From IMG/VR virus record IMGVR_UViG_3300008448_000246, positions 1 through 38,516 of that record: a DNA stretch of 38,516 nt; one strand, given 5' to 3'. This DNA is from a virus. The translations under genes were made by a program, and so were the position numbers. The notes beneath the pieces were generated by a model. It was not told the DNA's origin and ran no database searches. It was given only the letters and a program-made list of their open reading frames with translations. Shown piece after piece: positions 22,271-31,516 of the stretch (positions are counted from its first letter, which is position 1; the number at the start of each line of letters is the position of its first letter).

Positions 22271-25200
22271 ATGGCTCAAAAAACTAATTTAAATGTAAGT
22301 CCTTATTTTGATGATTTCAATGAACCTATTACTGGGGCGAGGGACAATAATTATTACAAGGTCTTATTTAATCCAGGTAAGCCAATACAGGCAAGAGAAT
22401 TAAATACTTTACAATCAATATTACAAGATCAAGTAGAGTCATTTGGTAGCCATATTTTTAAAGAGGGATCCTTAGTTATTCCAGGAAATATTGCATATGA
22501 TAATCAATTTAGTGCAGTAAAACTTAATCCAACGCAGTATGGAGTAGATATAACTTCATACCTGTCCAATTTTATCGGAAAAACAATTATAGGGCAAGTT
22601 TCTGGAATTAGTGCAAGACTTGTATATGTTCAAGATGTAAATTCCGATGTAGAATATCCAACAATATATGTAAAATACTTAGATTCTGATGCTAATAATT
22701 TAATTTCTCCCTTTGAGGATGATGAATCTTTATATGTAAACGAATCTGTTGGTAATATAGGATCCGGTGTTCCATTTGCAACTACAATTGTATCTGATGC
22801 AACTTCAACAGGATCATCCGCATCTATTGGAGAGGGTGTTTACTTTGTTAGAGGGACATTTGTAAGAGTTGAAAAGCAAACTTTAATATTAGACTATTAT
22901 ACAAATATGCCCACTTATAGGGTGGGTTTATCTGTAGTTGAAGAAATCATTACCGCAAAGGATGATGAAAATTTATATGATAATGCAAGTGGATTTACAA
23001 ATTATGCAGCTCCAGGAGCAGATAGATTTAAAATATCTTTAATTCTTACTAAAAAATCTATAGATGACATCAATGATGTTGATTTTGTCGAATTACTGAG
23101 AGTTAGAAATGGATCCATTCAAAAAATGGATGTGCAGTCATCATATAATTTAATTAGGGATTGGATTGCAAAAAGAACTTATGATGAATCCGGAAATTAT
23201 GTTATAGATCCTTTTGAATTTTCCATAAACAATTCTTTAAATGATAGGATTGGAAATGATGGATTATATTTTGATACTGAAAAAACCGAACAGGGAAATA
23301 TTCCATCTGATGATTTGATGTGTTTAAAATTATCACCAGGTAAGGCTTATGTAGAAGGATATGATATAGAAAAAACGGGAACAGAAGTACTTGATTTTGA
23401 TAAACCAAGAACTACCCAAACTGTCTCCTCAGTAAATATCCCATTCCAAATGGGAAATATACTGAGAGTTAATAATGTAACTGGAGCACCAGCTATAAGA
23501 GGAATTGTTTTCCTACAAAATAGAAGAAAAAATAGTACTATAGCTGGAGCAGGTACAACTATAGGTGCTGCAAGAGTTTATAGTTTTAGCGTAACTGACG
23601 CAGCATATCTGGGATCCCCTACGATATGGGATTTATATCTATATGATATTCAAACATTTACAGAACTTACTATAAACCAATCAGTTTCTTCAGTAGAACT
23701 GCCAGCAACTTCATTTATAAAAGGTAAAAGTAGTGGTGCAACTGCATATACCGTTTCTTCTGGTGGTAGTGGAACTAATACATTAATTTTAAGACAAACT
23801 TCGGGAACTTTTATAATTGGAGAACAAATTTTAATTAATGGAACTGAATTATATCCAAGATCTATTTCTGGAATAAAAGCATATAATGCAAATGATATAA
23901 AATCATTGTATCAACCATCAGCTGTTAGTGGATTTTCGACAGCATTTGTGGCAGATTCGTATTTAGAAAAATTTGCAAGACCGGAAATAATTACGATTAC
24001 TCCTGGAATTGGTGGCATCTCGACTGCAACTGTTGCATCTCCAGCAACTTTTACCGGAATAAAAACAGATGATATTATTAGATATCAGAGACCAGGCATA
24101 ACATCAGAAATTTATAACAGAGTTAGCGGAATTTCGAGTAGTCTAACATCACTAACATTAGTTGCAGAAACTAGTGTTAGTGGAGTTTGTGATGGTACAT
24201 TGGGAATTTCTACACTATACAGTGGTCCATATTCAGTTGGAATCGCTAGAATTAGAAATGACCAACAGGGATTTTTATATGCAAGACTACCAAATGATAA
24301 TGTTTCATCAATTAATTTAAATTTTTCAAATATAACATTCACTGCCCAAAATAATACATCATTTACACCTACAGTGACTGGAAATACCTTAACGGTAGAT
24401 GTGGGTAATTTTAATATTGGTATTACTTCTGCGGTTATAGATTTTGCAGCATTCGATGAAGAAAGATATTCGATAATGTATAATGATGGTAGTATAGAAA
24501 CCTTATCAGCTGATAAGGTTTCTATTACATCAAATCCTAGTAGAGTCACTTTTTCCAATATTCAGAATAAAACAATATCGGTAATTAATGCAACTTTTAT
24601 CAAAAATAATTTACAAAGTAAAATTAAACAATTTGTAAGAAGTAGAACTTTAAATGTAATTTATTCCAAAAACCCAGAGTCTGGTACGGGAATTAATACA
24701 ACATCAAATGATGGACTTATATATAACCAATTTTATGGTTTAAGAGTTCAGGATGAAGAAATTTCTCTCAATTATCCAGATGTAGTATCTGTTCTCGCTG
24801 TTTATGAATCTTTAGATACAAATGCACCAACTTTAGATCAATTAGCGTTTAGTGCTGTAGTTAATGTTGACGCTAACGCTATTATTGGGGAAAAGATCGT
24901 AGGTCAAACAAGCAAAGCAGTCGCAAGAATTGTATCAAAACCATCTTCTAATAATTTAGGTATTGTATACTTAAATTCATCACAGTTTATTGCAGGAGAA
25001 ACTGTTACTTTCAGTGAATCTGATATTACTACCACAATATCATCCATAACTTTAGGTAAATACAGTAATATTACTACTAAATTTACTCTAGATAAAGGTC
25101 AGAAAGAGCAATATTATGATTATTCGAGAATTGTAAGAAGATCCGGAGAAAATTCACCATCTAGACAATTACTAATAGTATTCGATCATTATAGTGTCCC

Positions 25201-28200
25201 AACATCAGATACTGGAGACATTTTTACAGTTAACAGTTATTCTGCAGAAAGATTCTCAACGGACATTCCAAGTATAGGATTCAATAATACTAGAGCATCA
25301 GATACATTAGATTTTAGACCGTATGTTGGTGTTTTTTCTGGAACTACATCATCGCCATTTGAATTTTCCTCCAGATCATTTGGCGCGGAACCAAAGTTAA
25401 TAGTTTCTCCTGATGAAAGTGGTTTAGTTGGATATCAGTTTTATTTGGGGAGAATTGACAAACTTTATATTGATAAAAAAGGATCTTTCACTCTCCTTCA
25501 AGGTACACCTGCACCAGATCCAAAAGAACCAAGTAATCCAAATAATGTAATGGAAATCGCTACCATTACATTGCCCCCATACTTATATAATCCAGCAGAT
25601 GCTCAAGTATCTCTTAATGATAATAGAAGATATACAATGAGAGATATTGGAAAACTTGAAGATAGAATTGAAAATTTAGAAAAAACAACATCGTTAAGTT
25701 TGTTGGAGTTAAATACATCAACTTTACAAATTCAAGATGCTAATGGGTTAACTAGATTTAAATCTGGATTTTTTGTAGATGATTTTAAAAATTATGATTT
25801 AATTGACAACAGATATTCAAAAATAAGAATAGATGAGCAAAATACACAGTTATGCACACAAGAAACTAGAAATAGTATAAATTTAAGACCAGTTCCAGCA
25901 ACTAATGCTCCAGATAGCACTATTGATCTAAATTCAAATTATAGTTTAGTAGATAATAATGTAAAGAAAGTTGGAGATGGTATACTTTTAAACTACGAAT
26001 CGGTAGCATGGTTAAATCAACTTTTTGCTACTAAAGTAGAAAATGTTAACCCATTCCATGTAATTTCATACAGTGGAACCGTAAAATTAAATCCATCTTC
26101 AGATAGTTGGGTTAGAACAATTCGATTAGCAGATTTAACTGTAAATCAAACTAACTGGCAATGGTTATATGCTACCGGAACATTTTCCATTGTTGGAAGT
26201 AGCACTAATACTAGTGTTCAAGATGTCCTAAGAGCGAGCGGAAAAGAATCTTACATGAGATCCCGTAATACGGGATTTACCGCCGTGAATATGAAACCAT
26301 TTACAAGATTATATCAATTTTTAGATGGAACAAGCGGAGTAGACTTTATTCCCAAACTTATTGAAATTGCATCAGACACATCTTTACAAAATTATGGTGC
26401 ATCTGGAGCATTCACTGTAGGAGAAACTGTAAAAGGATATGTAAATGGAAATGTCCAAATTTCCTTTAGGGTTGCAAAATCTAATCATAAAGAAGGATCC
26501 TATAATGACCCATCTGTGACTTATAGCACCAATCCATACTCCACAAACGAATCTATACCTGCATCATACAGTGCATCATCCAAAGTGCTAAACGTTGATA
26601 TCGATGCCTTATGCACTGCCGCTCAAGGTCTTTATAATGGTTATTTGACAGTTGGCATGAAGTTAGTTGGACAATCTAGTGGATCTGTTGCTTACGTAAA
26701 AGATCTAAGACTTATTACAGATTTAAATGGATTTATTTCAGGATCATTCTTTTTGAGAGATCCAAATACAAATCCACCCCCTGCAGTAAGAATTGCAACA
26801 GGATCAAAAGTTTATAAATTAACTTCAAGTTCCACAAATGCAACGCCATTGCCTGGAAGCACATTGATTTGCTCTGGAGAAACAATTTATAAGGCTGAAG
26901 GAACCTGGGAAGAAAGGCAAAAAGTAACTACGGTCACAACAACAATATATTATGTTGATCCATTAGCACAATCATTCTCTGTTGGCGGAAATGTGGAAGC
27001 AGCAAATGGAAATGTTCCAGGTGAAGACGTAAATGGAGCATTTTTAACTGCAGTAGACTTATACTTTGCTAGCAAAGATGGTGGAAATGCCCCATTAACG
27101 GTTGAAGTTAGAACAGTAAGTCTTGGTACTCCAACTAGAGAAGTATTGGGATCTAAAACCTTATTACCAAATAATATTTTAACTTCTAATGATTCATCAG
27201 TAGCAACTAATGTTGTTTTTGATACTCCAATATATTTAAAACCATTTGAAGAATATGCAATTGTACTTCTTGCACCACAAACTGATCAATATGAAGTTTG
27301 GATTGCAGAGATGGGGCAAAAAACTATCAATACAGCTTCACTACCAGATTCACAAGCTGTTAGATATACACAACAATTTGCTATTGGAAGTCTATTTAAA
27401 TCTCAAAATGGAACAATTTGGACTGCAAATCAATATCAGGATTTGAAGTTTAGATTATATAAAGCAAAATTTACATCAACAACTGGCAGTGCTTTATTTT
27501 CAAATCCAACTTTACATCAAAGTAATGGATATGTGCCAGTTTTATCATCCAACCCAATTACTGTTCTGCCAAGAAAATTAAAAGTTGGAATTACAACTAC
27601 AGATAATACCTCAATTATCGGAATATTAACTACAGGTAGAAAAATTACGGTCCAATCTGCAACTTATCTTTCTGGTACAATTACTGGAACAGGATCTTCT
27701 GCGGTTACGGTAGCAATTACCACAAGCGGGTCTAATTATACAACAGGATCGGTTCAAACTTTTAACTATAATGGTGATGGAACTGGATTAAGATTAAATA
27801 TTACTGCGACAGGTGGGGCAATTACTGGTGTTGGCGTTTCTCAGTCATTCCCAGGAAATGGATATAAAGTTGGAGATGTAGTTGGAATTGTAACTAGTAG
27901 CGTTTCACCAGCATCTGGATCTGGAGCCCGTATTACTATAACCAGTGTTGCAAATAAAATAGATACTTTATACCTCACAAATGTTCAAGGAGATTCACTT
28001 AACGTTGGTGTTGCAACTCTAGGATATTATAATACCTCCGGAACATTAGTATCTCTCGGTAGTACCACAATTTTATCTTCCGCAAACTATGGTAATTATA
28101 GTACTGGCAATTATTTCCAGGTGAACCACTATGATCATAGCATGTATGCTAAAAATAATAAAATTACTCTTTATAATGTACGATCTGATTTTGCGCCAAC

Positions 28201-29461
28201 AACACTATCATTAAAGTTAACAACGTCATTATCTGCAATCAGTATTGCATCTACTACCAATTTTGGAACTTTTGAGGGATTGCCAGTAAGCAATGTGAAT
28301 CCAGGATTTGTACTTATAGAAGACGAGATAATTAAATATACTTCTGTCGGGGTTGGACAACTGTTAGGAATTACCAGAGGTATAGATTCTACTGTCATTG
28401 TAGACCATGAGTTGTCTACATTAGTTTATAAGTACGAACTTGCTGGTGTTTCATTAAAGAGAATTAATAAAACTCATACTATTTCTAGCAGCGGAATTGA
28501 CATTGATGGATATTATCTTGAATTTGATAGAACAAGTTTCGATTCGAATACTACAAATAGAAGTATAGATCAAGGATCTTCGGGATCACCAGCAGATTCT
28601 CCACAATTATCATTTAATCGTGAAGAAGTATGTGGAGGATCGGCAGTTGAAGCTACGGAAAATATTCAATATGAAATAATTAATCCACATTCTGCATCTA
28701 TATCTCCAGAAAATGGCACTTCAATTTCTGCCGAAATAAGAACAACAAGTGGCACAAGTGCAAATGGAACAGAAACTTCATTCAATGATTTACAATATGA
28801 ACCTGTTAAGTTGGATGTACCAAATGCACTAACTTCAACAAGACTGGTTTGTTCTGGAATTAATGAACAAACATATTTAAGTTCTAGAAAATCTTTTACC
28901 TTAAAGGTTAATTTATCCACAGAAGATCCTAATGTATCACCAATGCTTTTATGGAAAAATACAACAGGAGAATTTATTGGAAGTAGGTTAAATAGACCAA
29001 TTGTAGATTATGTTGGTGATGCTAGAGTTAATCAATTTGTAGGGGATCCACATGCCGCAATATACGTTTCGAATTTAGTAAGACTCAAACAGGCAGCAAC
29101 TTCACTAAAAGTGATTGTAAGTGCGTATAGACATAACTCAGCAGATTTTAGAGTTCTTTACAGTTTAATTAGACCAGACTCTAGTGAAATTGGACAAGCA
29201 TTTGAATTTTTCCCTGGTTATCCAAACTTAACTACGGACCAAAGTTCAGATGGATTTTTAGATGTAATTAATCCCGCAAGAAATAGTGGATTACCTGATG
29301 TATTAGTTACTCCAAGTTTGCTGAATGAATTTAAGGATTATGAGTTTAGTGCTAATAATTTGGGAATTTTTACAGGATATCAAATAAAAATAGTGATGTC
29401 AGGAACAAATTCTGCATACCCCCCAAGATTTAGAGATTTGAGGAGCATTGCTTTAGCATAA
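22271..29461 (+). CDS. DUF4815-containing virion structural protein, 2396 aa
   Basis: The N-terminal third begins with the strongly conserved cyanophage/T4-like segment NLNVSPYFDDFNEP, YYKVLFNPGKPIQARELN, FGSHIFKEGSLVIPG, the DUF4815 type found in large tail or baseplate proteins. About residues 1115-1160 hold a short coiled coil (DIGKLEDRIENLEKTTSLSLLEL) followed by FKSGFFVDDFKNYDL. Residues 1580-1780 form another conserved block (DPLAQSFSV, then FKSQNGTIWTANQYQDLKF). GxGY-like segments occur at about 1810-1895. The C-terminus (FTGYQIKIVMSGTN, PPRFRDLRSIALA) is the family's usual ending. The location after gp8 is where T4 has gp9/gp10, so it may be the functional counterpart of gp10, but homology to gp10 cannot be shown here. 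It contains a 32-bp perfect palindrome at codons 742-752. Confidence 0.85.
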   Translation: MAQKTNLNVSPYFDDFNEPITGARDNNYYKVLFNPGKPIQARELNTLQSILQDQVESFGSHIFKEGSLVIPGNIAYDNQFSAVKLNPTQYGVDITSYLSNFIGKTIIGQVSGISARLVYVQDVNSDVEYPTIYVKYLDSDANNLISPFEDDESLYVNESVGNIGSGVPFATTIVSDATSTGSSASIGEGVYFVRGTFVRVEKQTLILDYYTNMPTYRVGLSVVEEIITAKDDENLYDNASGFTNYAAPGADRFKISLILTKKSIDDINDVDFVELLRVRNGSIQKMDVQSSYNLIRDWIAKRTYDESGNYVIDPFEFSINNSLNDRIGNDGLYFDTEKTEQGNIPSDDLMCLKLSPGKAYVEGYDIEKTGTEVLDFDKPRTTQTVSSVNIPFQMGNILRVNNVTGAPAIRGIVFLQNRRKNSTIAGAGTTIGAARVYSFSVTDAAYLGSPTIWDLYLYDIQTFTELTINQSVSSVELPATSFIKGKSSGATAYTVSSGGSGTNTLILRQTSGTFIIGEQILINGTELYPRSISGIKAYNANDIKSLYQPSAVSGFSTAFVADSYLEKFARPEIITITPGIGGISTATVASPATFTGIKTDDIIRYQRPGITSEIYNRVSGISSSLTSLTLVAETSVSGVCDGTLGISTLYSGPYSVGIARIRNDQQGFLYARLPNDNVSSINLNFSNITFTAQNNTSFTPTVTGNTLTVDVGNFNIGITSAVIDFAAFDEERYSIMYNDGSIETLSADKVSITSNPSRVTFSNIQNKTISVINATFIKNNLQSKIKQFVRSRTLNVIYSKNPESGTGINTTSNDGLIYNQFYGLRVQDEEISLNYPDVVSVLAVYESLDTNAPTLDQLAFSAVVNVDANAIIGEKIVGQTSKAVARIVSKPSSNNLGIVYLNSSQFIAGETVTFSESDITTTISSITLGKYSNITTKFTLDKGQKEQYYDYSRIVRRSGENSPSRQLLIVFDHYSVPTSDTGDIFTVNSYSAERFSTDIPSIGFNNTRASDTLDFRPYVGVFSGTTSSPFEFSSRSFGAEPKLIVSPDESGLVGYQFYLGRIDKLYIDKKGSFTLLQGTPAPDPKEPSNPNNVMEIATITLPPYLYNPADAQVSLNDNRRYTMRDIGKLEDRIENLEKTTSLSLLELNTSTLQIQDANGLTRFKSGFFVDDFKNYDLIDNRYSKIRIDEQNTQLCTQETRNSINLRPVPATNAPDSTIDLNSNYSLVDNNVKKVGDGILLNYESVAWLNQLFATKVENVNPFHVISYSGTVKLNPSSDSWVRTIRLADLTVNQTNWQWLYATGTFSIVGSSTNTSVQDVLRASGKESYMRSRNTGFTAVNMKPFTRLYQFLDGTSGVDFIPKLIEIASDTSLQNYGASGAFTVGETVKGYVNGNVQISFRVAKSNHKEGSYNDPSVTYSTNPYSTNESIPASYSASSKVLNVDIDALCTAAQGLYNGYLTVGMKLVGQSSGSVAYVKDLRLITDLNGFISGSFFLRDPNTNPPPAVRIATGSKVYKLTSSSTNATPLPGSTLICSGETIYKAEGTWEERQKVTTVTTTIYYVDPLAQSFSVGGNVEAANGNVPGEDVNGAFLTAVDLYFASKDGGNAPLTVEVRTVSLGTPTREVLGSKTLLPNNILTSNDSSVATNVVFDTPIYLKPFEEYAIVLLAPQTDQYEVWIAEMGQKTINTASLPDSQAVRYTQQFAIGSLFKSQNGTIWTANQYQDLKFRLYKAKFTSTTGSALFSNPTLHQSNGYVPVLSSNPITVLPRKLKVGITTTDNTSIIGILTTGRKITVQSATYLSGTITGTGSSAVTVAITTSGSNYTTGSVQTFNYNGDGTGLRLNITATGGAITGVGVSQSFPGNGYKVGDVVGIVTSSVSPASGSGARITITSVANKIDTLYLTNVQGDSLNVGVATLGYYNTSGTLVSLGSTTILSSANYGNYSTGNYFQVNHYDHSMYAKNNKITLYNVRSDFAPTTLSLKLTTSLSAISIASTTNFGTFEGLPVSNVNPGFVLIEDEIIKYTSVGVGQLLGITRGIDSTVIVDHELSTLVYKYELAGVSLKRINKTHTISSSGIDIDGYYLEFDRTSFDSNTTNRSIDQGSSGSPADSPQLSFNREEVCGGSAVEATENIQYEIINPHSASISPENGTSISAEIRTTSGTSANGTETSFNDLQYEPVKLDVPNALTSTRLVCSGINEQTYLSSRKSFTLKVNLSTEDPNVSPMLLWKNTTGEFIGSRLNRPIVDYVGDARVNQFVGDPHAAIYVSNLVRLKQAATSLKVIVSAYRHNSADFRVLYSLIRPDSSEIGQAFEFFPGYPNLTTDQSSDGFLDVINPARNSGLPDVLVTPSLLNEFKDYEFSANNLGIFTGYQIKIVMSGTNSAYPPRFRDLRSIALA
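24494..24525 (+). repeat. Perfect 32-bp palindrome inside a coding region
   Basis: Each arm is 16 bases with no spacer; the left arm is ATAGAAACCTTATCAG and the right arm is its exact reverse complement. It is in frame and encodes I-E-T-L-S-A-D-K-V-S-I; the opposite strand reads the same core peptide (IETLSADKVSI). As RNA it would fold into a hairpin of about 14 bp with the minimal loop AGCU. Confidence 0.95.
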
Positions 29462-29661
29462 TGATACCAGTAGAAGGACATCCAAATTTGTATAGGGATG
29501 AAAAATCCGGTGCTATTATAAATTATGATACTATTGGATATAATCATTATCAAAAACTAGCACAAAATAAACTCTCAGAAAGACAGGAAATTGATAAAAT
29601 TAAAACCGATATTGCTGAGATTAAATCTTTACTTAAGGAGTTAATTAATGGATCCCGATAA
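29461..29661 (+). CDS. Small coiled-coil protein, 66 aa
   Basis: Starts at a TAATG overlap with the preceding large gene. The N-terminal half (VEGHPNLYRDEKSGAIINYD) forms a beta-hairpin-like motif seen at the ends of several cyanophage virion-associated proteins, and the rest is a helix (LSERQEIDKIKTDIAEIKSLLKELI) with heptad spacing of I/L residues, hence a probable coiled coil. Its end overlaps the following gene by 14 bp in another frame. It is likely a small virion or chaperone component of the tail operon; the function is unknown. Confidence 0.75.
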   Translation: MIPVEGHPNLYRDEKSGAIINYDTIGYNHYQKLAQNKLSERQEIDKIKTDIAEIKSLLKELINGSR

Positions 29662-29821
29662 AATTGAACTGGACAATTTGACTAAAAATTTTGAATATTA
29701 CAAATATGCATCCGAAATAGATAGAATGACTGATATCAATGACTTGAAGAATATAGCCAAATCTTATTTTAAGTTGTACCTTAAACAACAAGAAGTTATC
29801 GGTTCTTTGGCAAAACTCTAA
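29648..29821 (+). CDS. Small helical hypothetical protein, 57 aa
   Basis: ATG at 29648 overlaps the preceding gene, with AAGGAG 14-9 bases upstream as a ribosome binding site. The product (MDPDKIELDNLTKNFEYYKYA...) is fully helical, with SEIDRMTDINDLKNIAKSYFKLYLKQQEVIGSL. Short proteins with this D-x-x-D-L-K-x-x-x-K-S-Y-x-K-L-Y pattern accompany the previous gene in cyanophages as I recall them. The overlap, good ribosome site and helical regularity make it a real gene. A late promoter begins two bases after its stop. Confidence 0.72.
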   Translation: MDPDKIELDNLTKNFEYYKYASEIDRMTDINDLKNIAKSYFKLYLKQQEVIGSLAKL

Positions 29822-29822
29822 G

Positions 29823-29830
29823 TATAAATA
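29823..29830 (+). promoter_or_regulatory. Late promoter TATAAATA before the whisker/neck operon
   Basis: An exact late octamer, 30 bp before the ATG at 29853, in the only intergenic gap of this stretch. The genes from 29853 to at least gp15 are then packed by TAATG overlaps or gaps of a few bases. Confidence 0.6.
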
Positions 29831-29852
29831 AGAAGTAGAGCTTAAAAAATAA

Positions 29853-30194
29853 ATGGCGGCAGTATATGTAAGTAATTTGATCATTAATGCTGGTGCTACT
29901 TTTTCGCAAAGTTTCAACTTAGAAGACACCGCTTCAAATTCTCCATTAAGCCTAACTGGATACACAGCTGCAGCTCAAATGAGAAAATGGGCAGGTAGCT
30001 CTTCATATACAAGTTTTACTTGCACCATTGAAAATCCACCAACTGCCGGAAAACTTACTATTTCATTAACAGGTAGTCAAACAGCAAATTTAAAACCGGG
30101 AAGATATGTTTATGATATTTTGATTACGAGTGGAAATATTAAGAATAGAGTTATAGAAGGAATGGTCCTGGTAACAGAAGGAGTTACTAAGTAA
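29853..30194 (+). CDS. Small beta-sandwich virion-type protein, 113 aa
   Basis: First gene after a late promoter. The sequence alternates beta-strands: AAVYVSNLIINAGATFSQSFNL, then TGYTAAAQMRKWAGSSSY, then LTISLTGSQTANLKPGRYVYDILI and a final strand VIEGMVLVTEGV. The Q-x-F-x-L-x-x-x-x...L-T-G-Y-x-A...M-R pattern followed by G-x-Y-x-Y-D-I is found in small phage immunoglobulin-like or BppU-N-like domains that act as baseplate or fibre adaptors. Stop and next start overlap (TAATG). A structural role is inferred from fold style and from its place between tail and neck genes. Confidence 0.72.
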   Translation: MAAVYVSNLIINAGATFSQSFNLEDTASNSPLSLTGYTAAAQMRKWAGSSSYTSFTCTIENPPTAGKLTISLTGSQTANLKPGRYVYDILITSGNIKNRVIEGMVLVTEGVTK

Positions 30195-30673
30195 TGGCAG
30201 ATATTAGAGTCAGAGTTGGACAACAAAACGGAATAAAAATTGTTTCTAGCAACTCTGGTCTTGCTAATGCAGTAGAGGCTACTAATGTAATAGGTGGAAT
30301 AGCATCTGTAACTGCGCTGAACGTCAGCGGTCTTTCTACATTTATAGGTATTGCAACTTTTTATAATGATGTATATATTACAGGAAACTTAAATGTTTCG
30401 AATGATCTTACATTTGATGAATTTAATGCAACTAATGCAAATATTTCTGGATTTACGACTACCACAAATTTAAATGTAGGCGTAGCAACTGTAACTGGGT
30501 CTCTTTATTATTCTCCCTCATATACTAGTGGGATTGCATATTTCGATTCTAATGGATTAATGGTATCTACTGGTGCAACGAGTTCTGCAATAACTCATAC
30601 AAACTATATACTAACAACAGATGATAATGGCATTCCAACCTGGACAAATGTAATAGATGGAGGATCCTTTTAA
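30194..30673 (+). CDS. Fibre/whisker-like protein at the wac position, 159 aa
   Basis: Lies directly upstream of gp13, where T4 encodes fibritin (wac). The protein has beta-helix-like repeats with regularly spaced N-V-S-G-L-S-T-F and N-L-N-V-S-N-D-L-T-F segments, typical of the shaft part of cyanophage fibres, and a C-terminal block (NYILTTDDNGIPTWTNV) seen at the ends of such fibres. There is no extended coiled coil as in T4 fibritin, so it is not a wac orthologue by sequence. It could be a collar fibre or short tail fibre. Both ends overlap neighbours as TAATG. Confidence 0.65.
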   Translation: MADIRVRVGQQNGIKIVSSNSGLANAVEATNVIGGIASVTALNVSGLSTFIGIATFYNDVYITGNLNVSNDLTFDEFNATNANISGFTTTTNLNVGVATVTGSLYYSPSYTSGIAYFDSNGLMVSTGATSSAITHTNYILTTDDNGIPTWTNVIDGGSF

Positions 30674-31515
30674 TGTCGAAGCCAACAACTAGACAAGAAC
30701 TTGTTGATTACTGCTTAAGAAGATTAGGAGCTCCTATTCTTGAAATCAATTTGGATGACGATCAAATTGATGATATGGTCGATGATGCATTACAATATTT
30801 TCAAGAAAGACACTTTGATGGTGTCGAAAGAATGTATCTAAAATATAAGATCACCGAAGAAGATTTAAATAGAGGACGTGCTCAAGCACCAAATGGGGTT
30901 GGAATTGTTACCACAACAGGTTCTGCAAATATTTCAGGTATTGGAACAACGTCATTTAATTTTTATGAGTCATCAAATTTTATTCAAGTTCCAGATTCAG
31001 TAATTGGTATTGAAAAGGTTTTTAAATTCGATACTAGTTCAATTTCTGCTGGAATGTTTAGTATTAAATATCAATTGTTTTTAAACGATTTATATTATTT
31101 TAATTCTGTTGAACTTTTGCAATATGCAATGGTAAAAACTTATCTGGAAGATATTGACTTTTTGTTGACAACTGATAAGCAAATAAGATTTAACAAACGA
31201 CAAAATAGATTATATCTAGATATTGAATGGGGAGCAAAGTCTAAAGATACTTACCTTATTATTGATTGCTACAGAATTTTAGATCCTAATGATTTTACCA
31301 AAGTTTATAATGACAGTTTTTTGAAAAAATATTTAACTGCATTATTGAAGAGACAATGGGGGCAAAATTTAATTAAATTCAGAGGAGTTAAACTTCCTGG
31401 AGGTATTGAATTAAATGGTAGAGAATTGTATGAGGATGCGGAGAGAGAAATAGAAAATATAAGACAAAGAATGTCTATGGATTACGAATTACCACCTTAC
31501 GATTTTATAGGATAA
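30673..31515 (+). CDS. 13: Neck protein gp13
   Basis: Head-completion/neck protein that with gp14 closes the portal vertex and receives the tail. The N-terminus shows the family signature: LVDYCLRRLGAPILEINLDDDQIDDMVDDALQYFQERH (split here by description: CLRRLGAP at 18-25, then acidic DDDQIDDMVDDAL). The C-terminus (LLKRQWGQNLIKFRGVKLPGG, ELYEDAEREIENIRQRM) is also conserved. Length 280 aa compares with 309 aa in T4. It starts at a TAATG overlap and is followed after one base by gp14. Confidence 0.92.
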   Translation: MSKPTTRQELVDYCLRRLGAPILEINLDDDQIDDMVDDALQYFQERHFDGVERMYLKYKITEEDLNRGRAQAPNGVGIVTTTGSANISGIGTTSFNFYESSNFIQVPDSVIGIEKVFKFDTSSISAGMFSIKYQLFLNDLYYFNSVELLQYAMVKTYLEDIDFLLTTDKQIRFNKRQNRLYLDIEWGAKSKDTYLIIDCYRILDPNDFTKVYNDSFLKKYLTALLKRQWGQNLIKFRGVKLPGGIELNGRELYEDAEREIENIRQRMSMDYELPPYDFIG

Positions 31516-31516
31516 T

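Noticed and set aside
24112-24558. Minus-strand ORF of 148 codons inside the DUF4815 gene
   Set aside because: Antisense shadow of a conserved virion gene; part of its apparent peptide is simply the palindrome read on the other strand.
26260-26276. Inverted repeat ATCCCGTA/TACGGGAT with one-base spacer
   Set aside because: 8-bp arms are expected about once by chance in a window of this size; it lies inside coding sequence and has no neighbouring signal.
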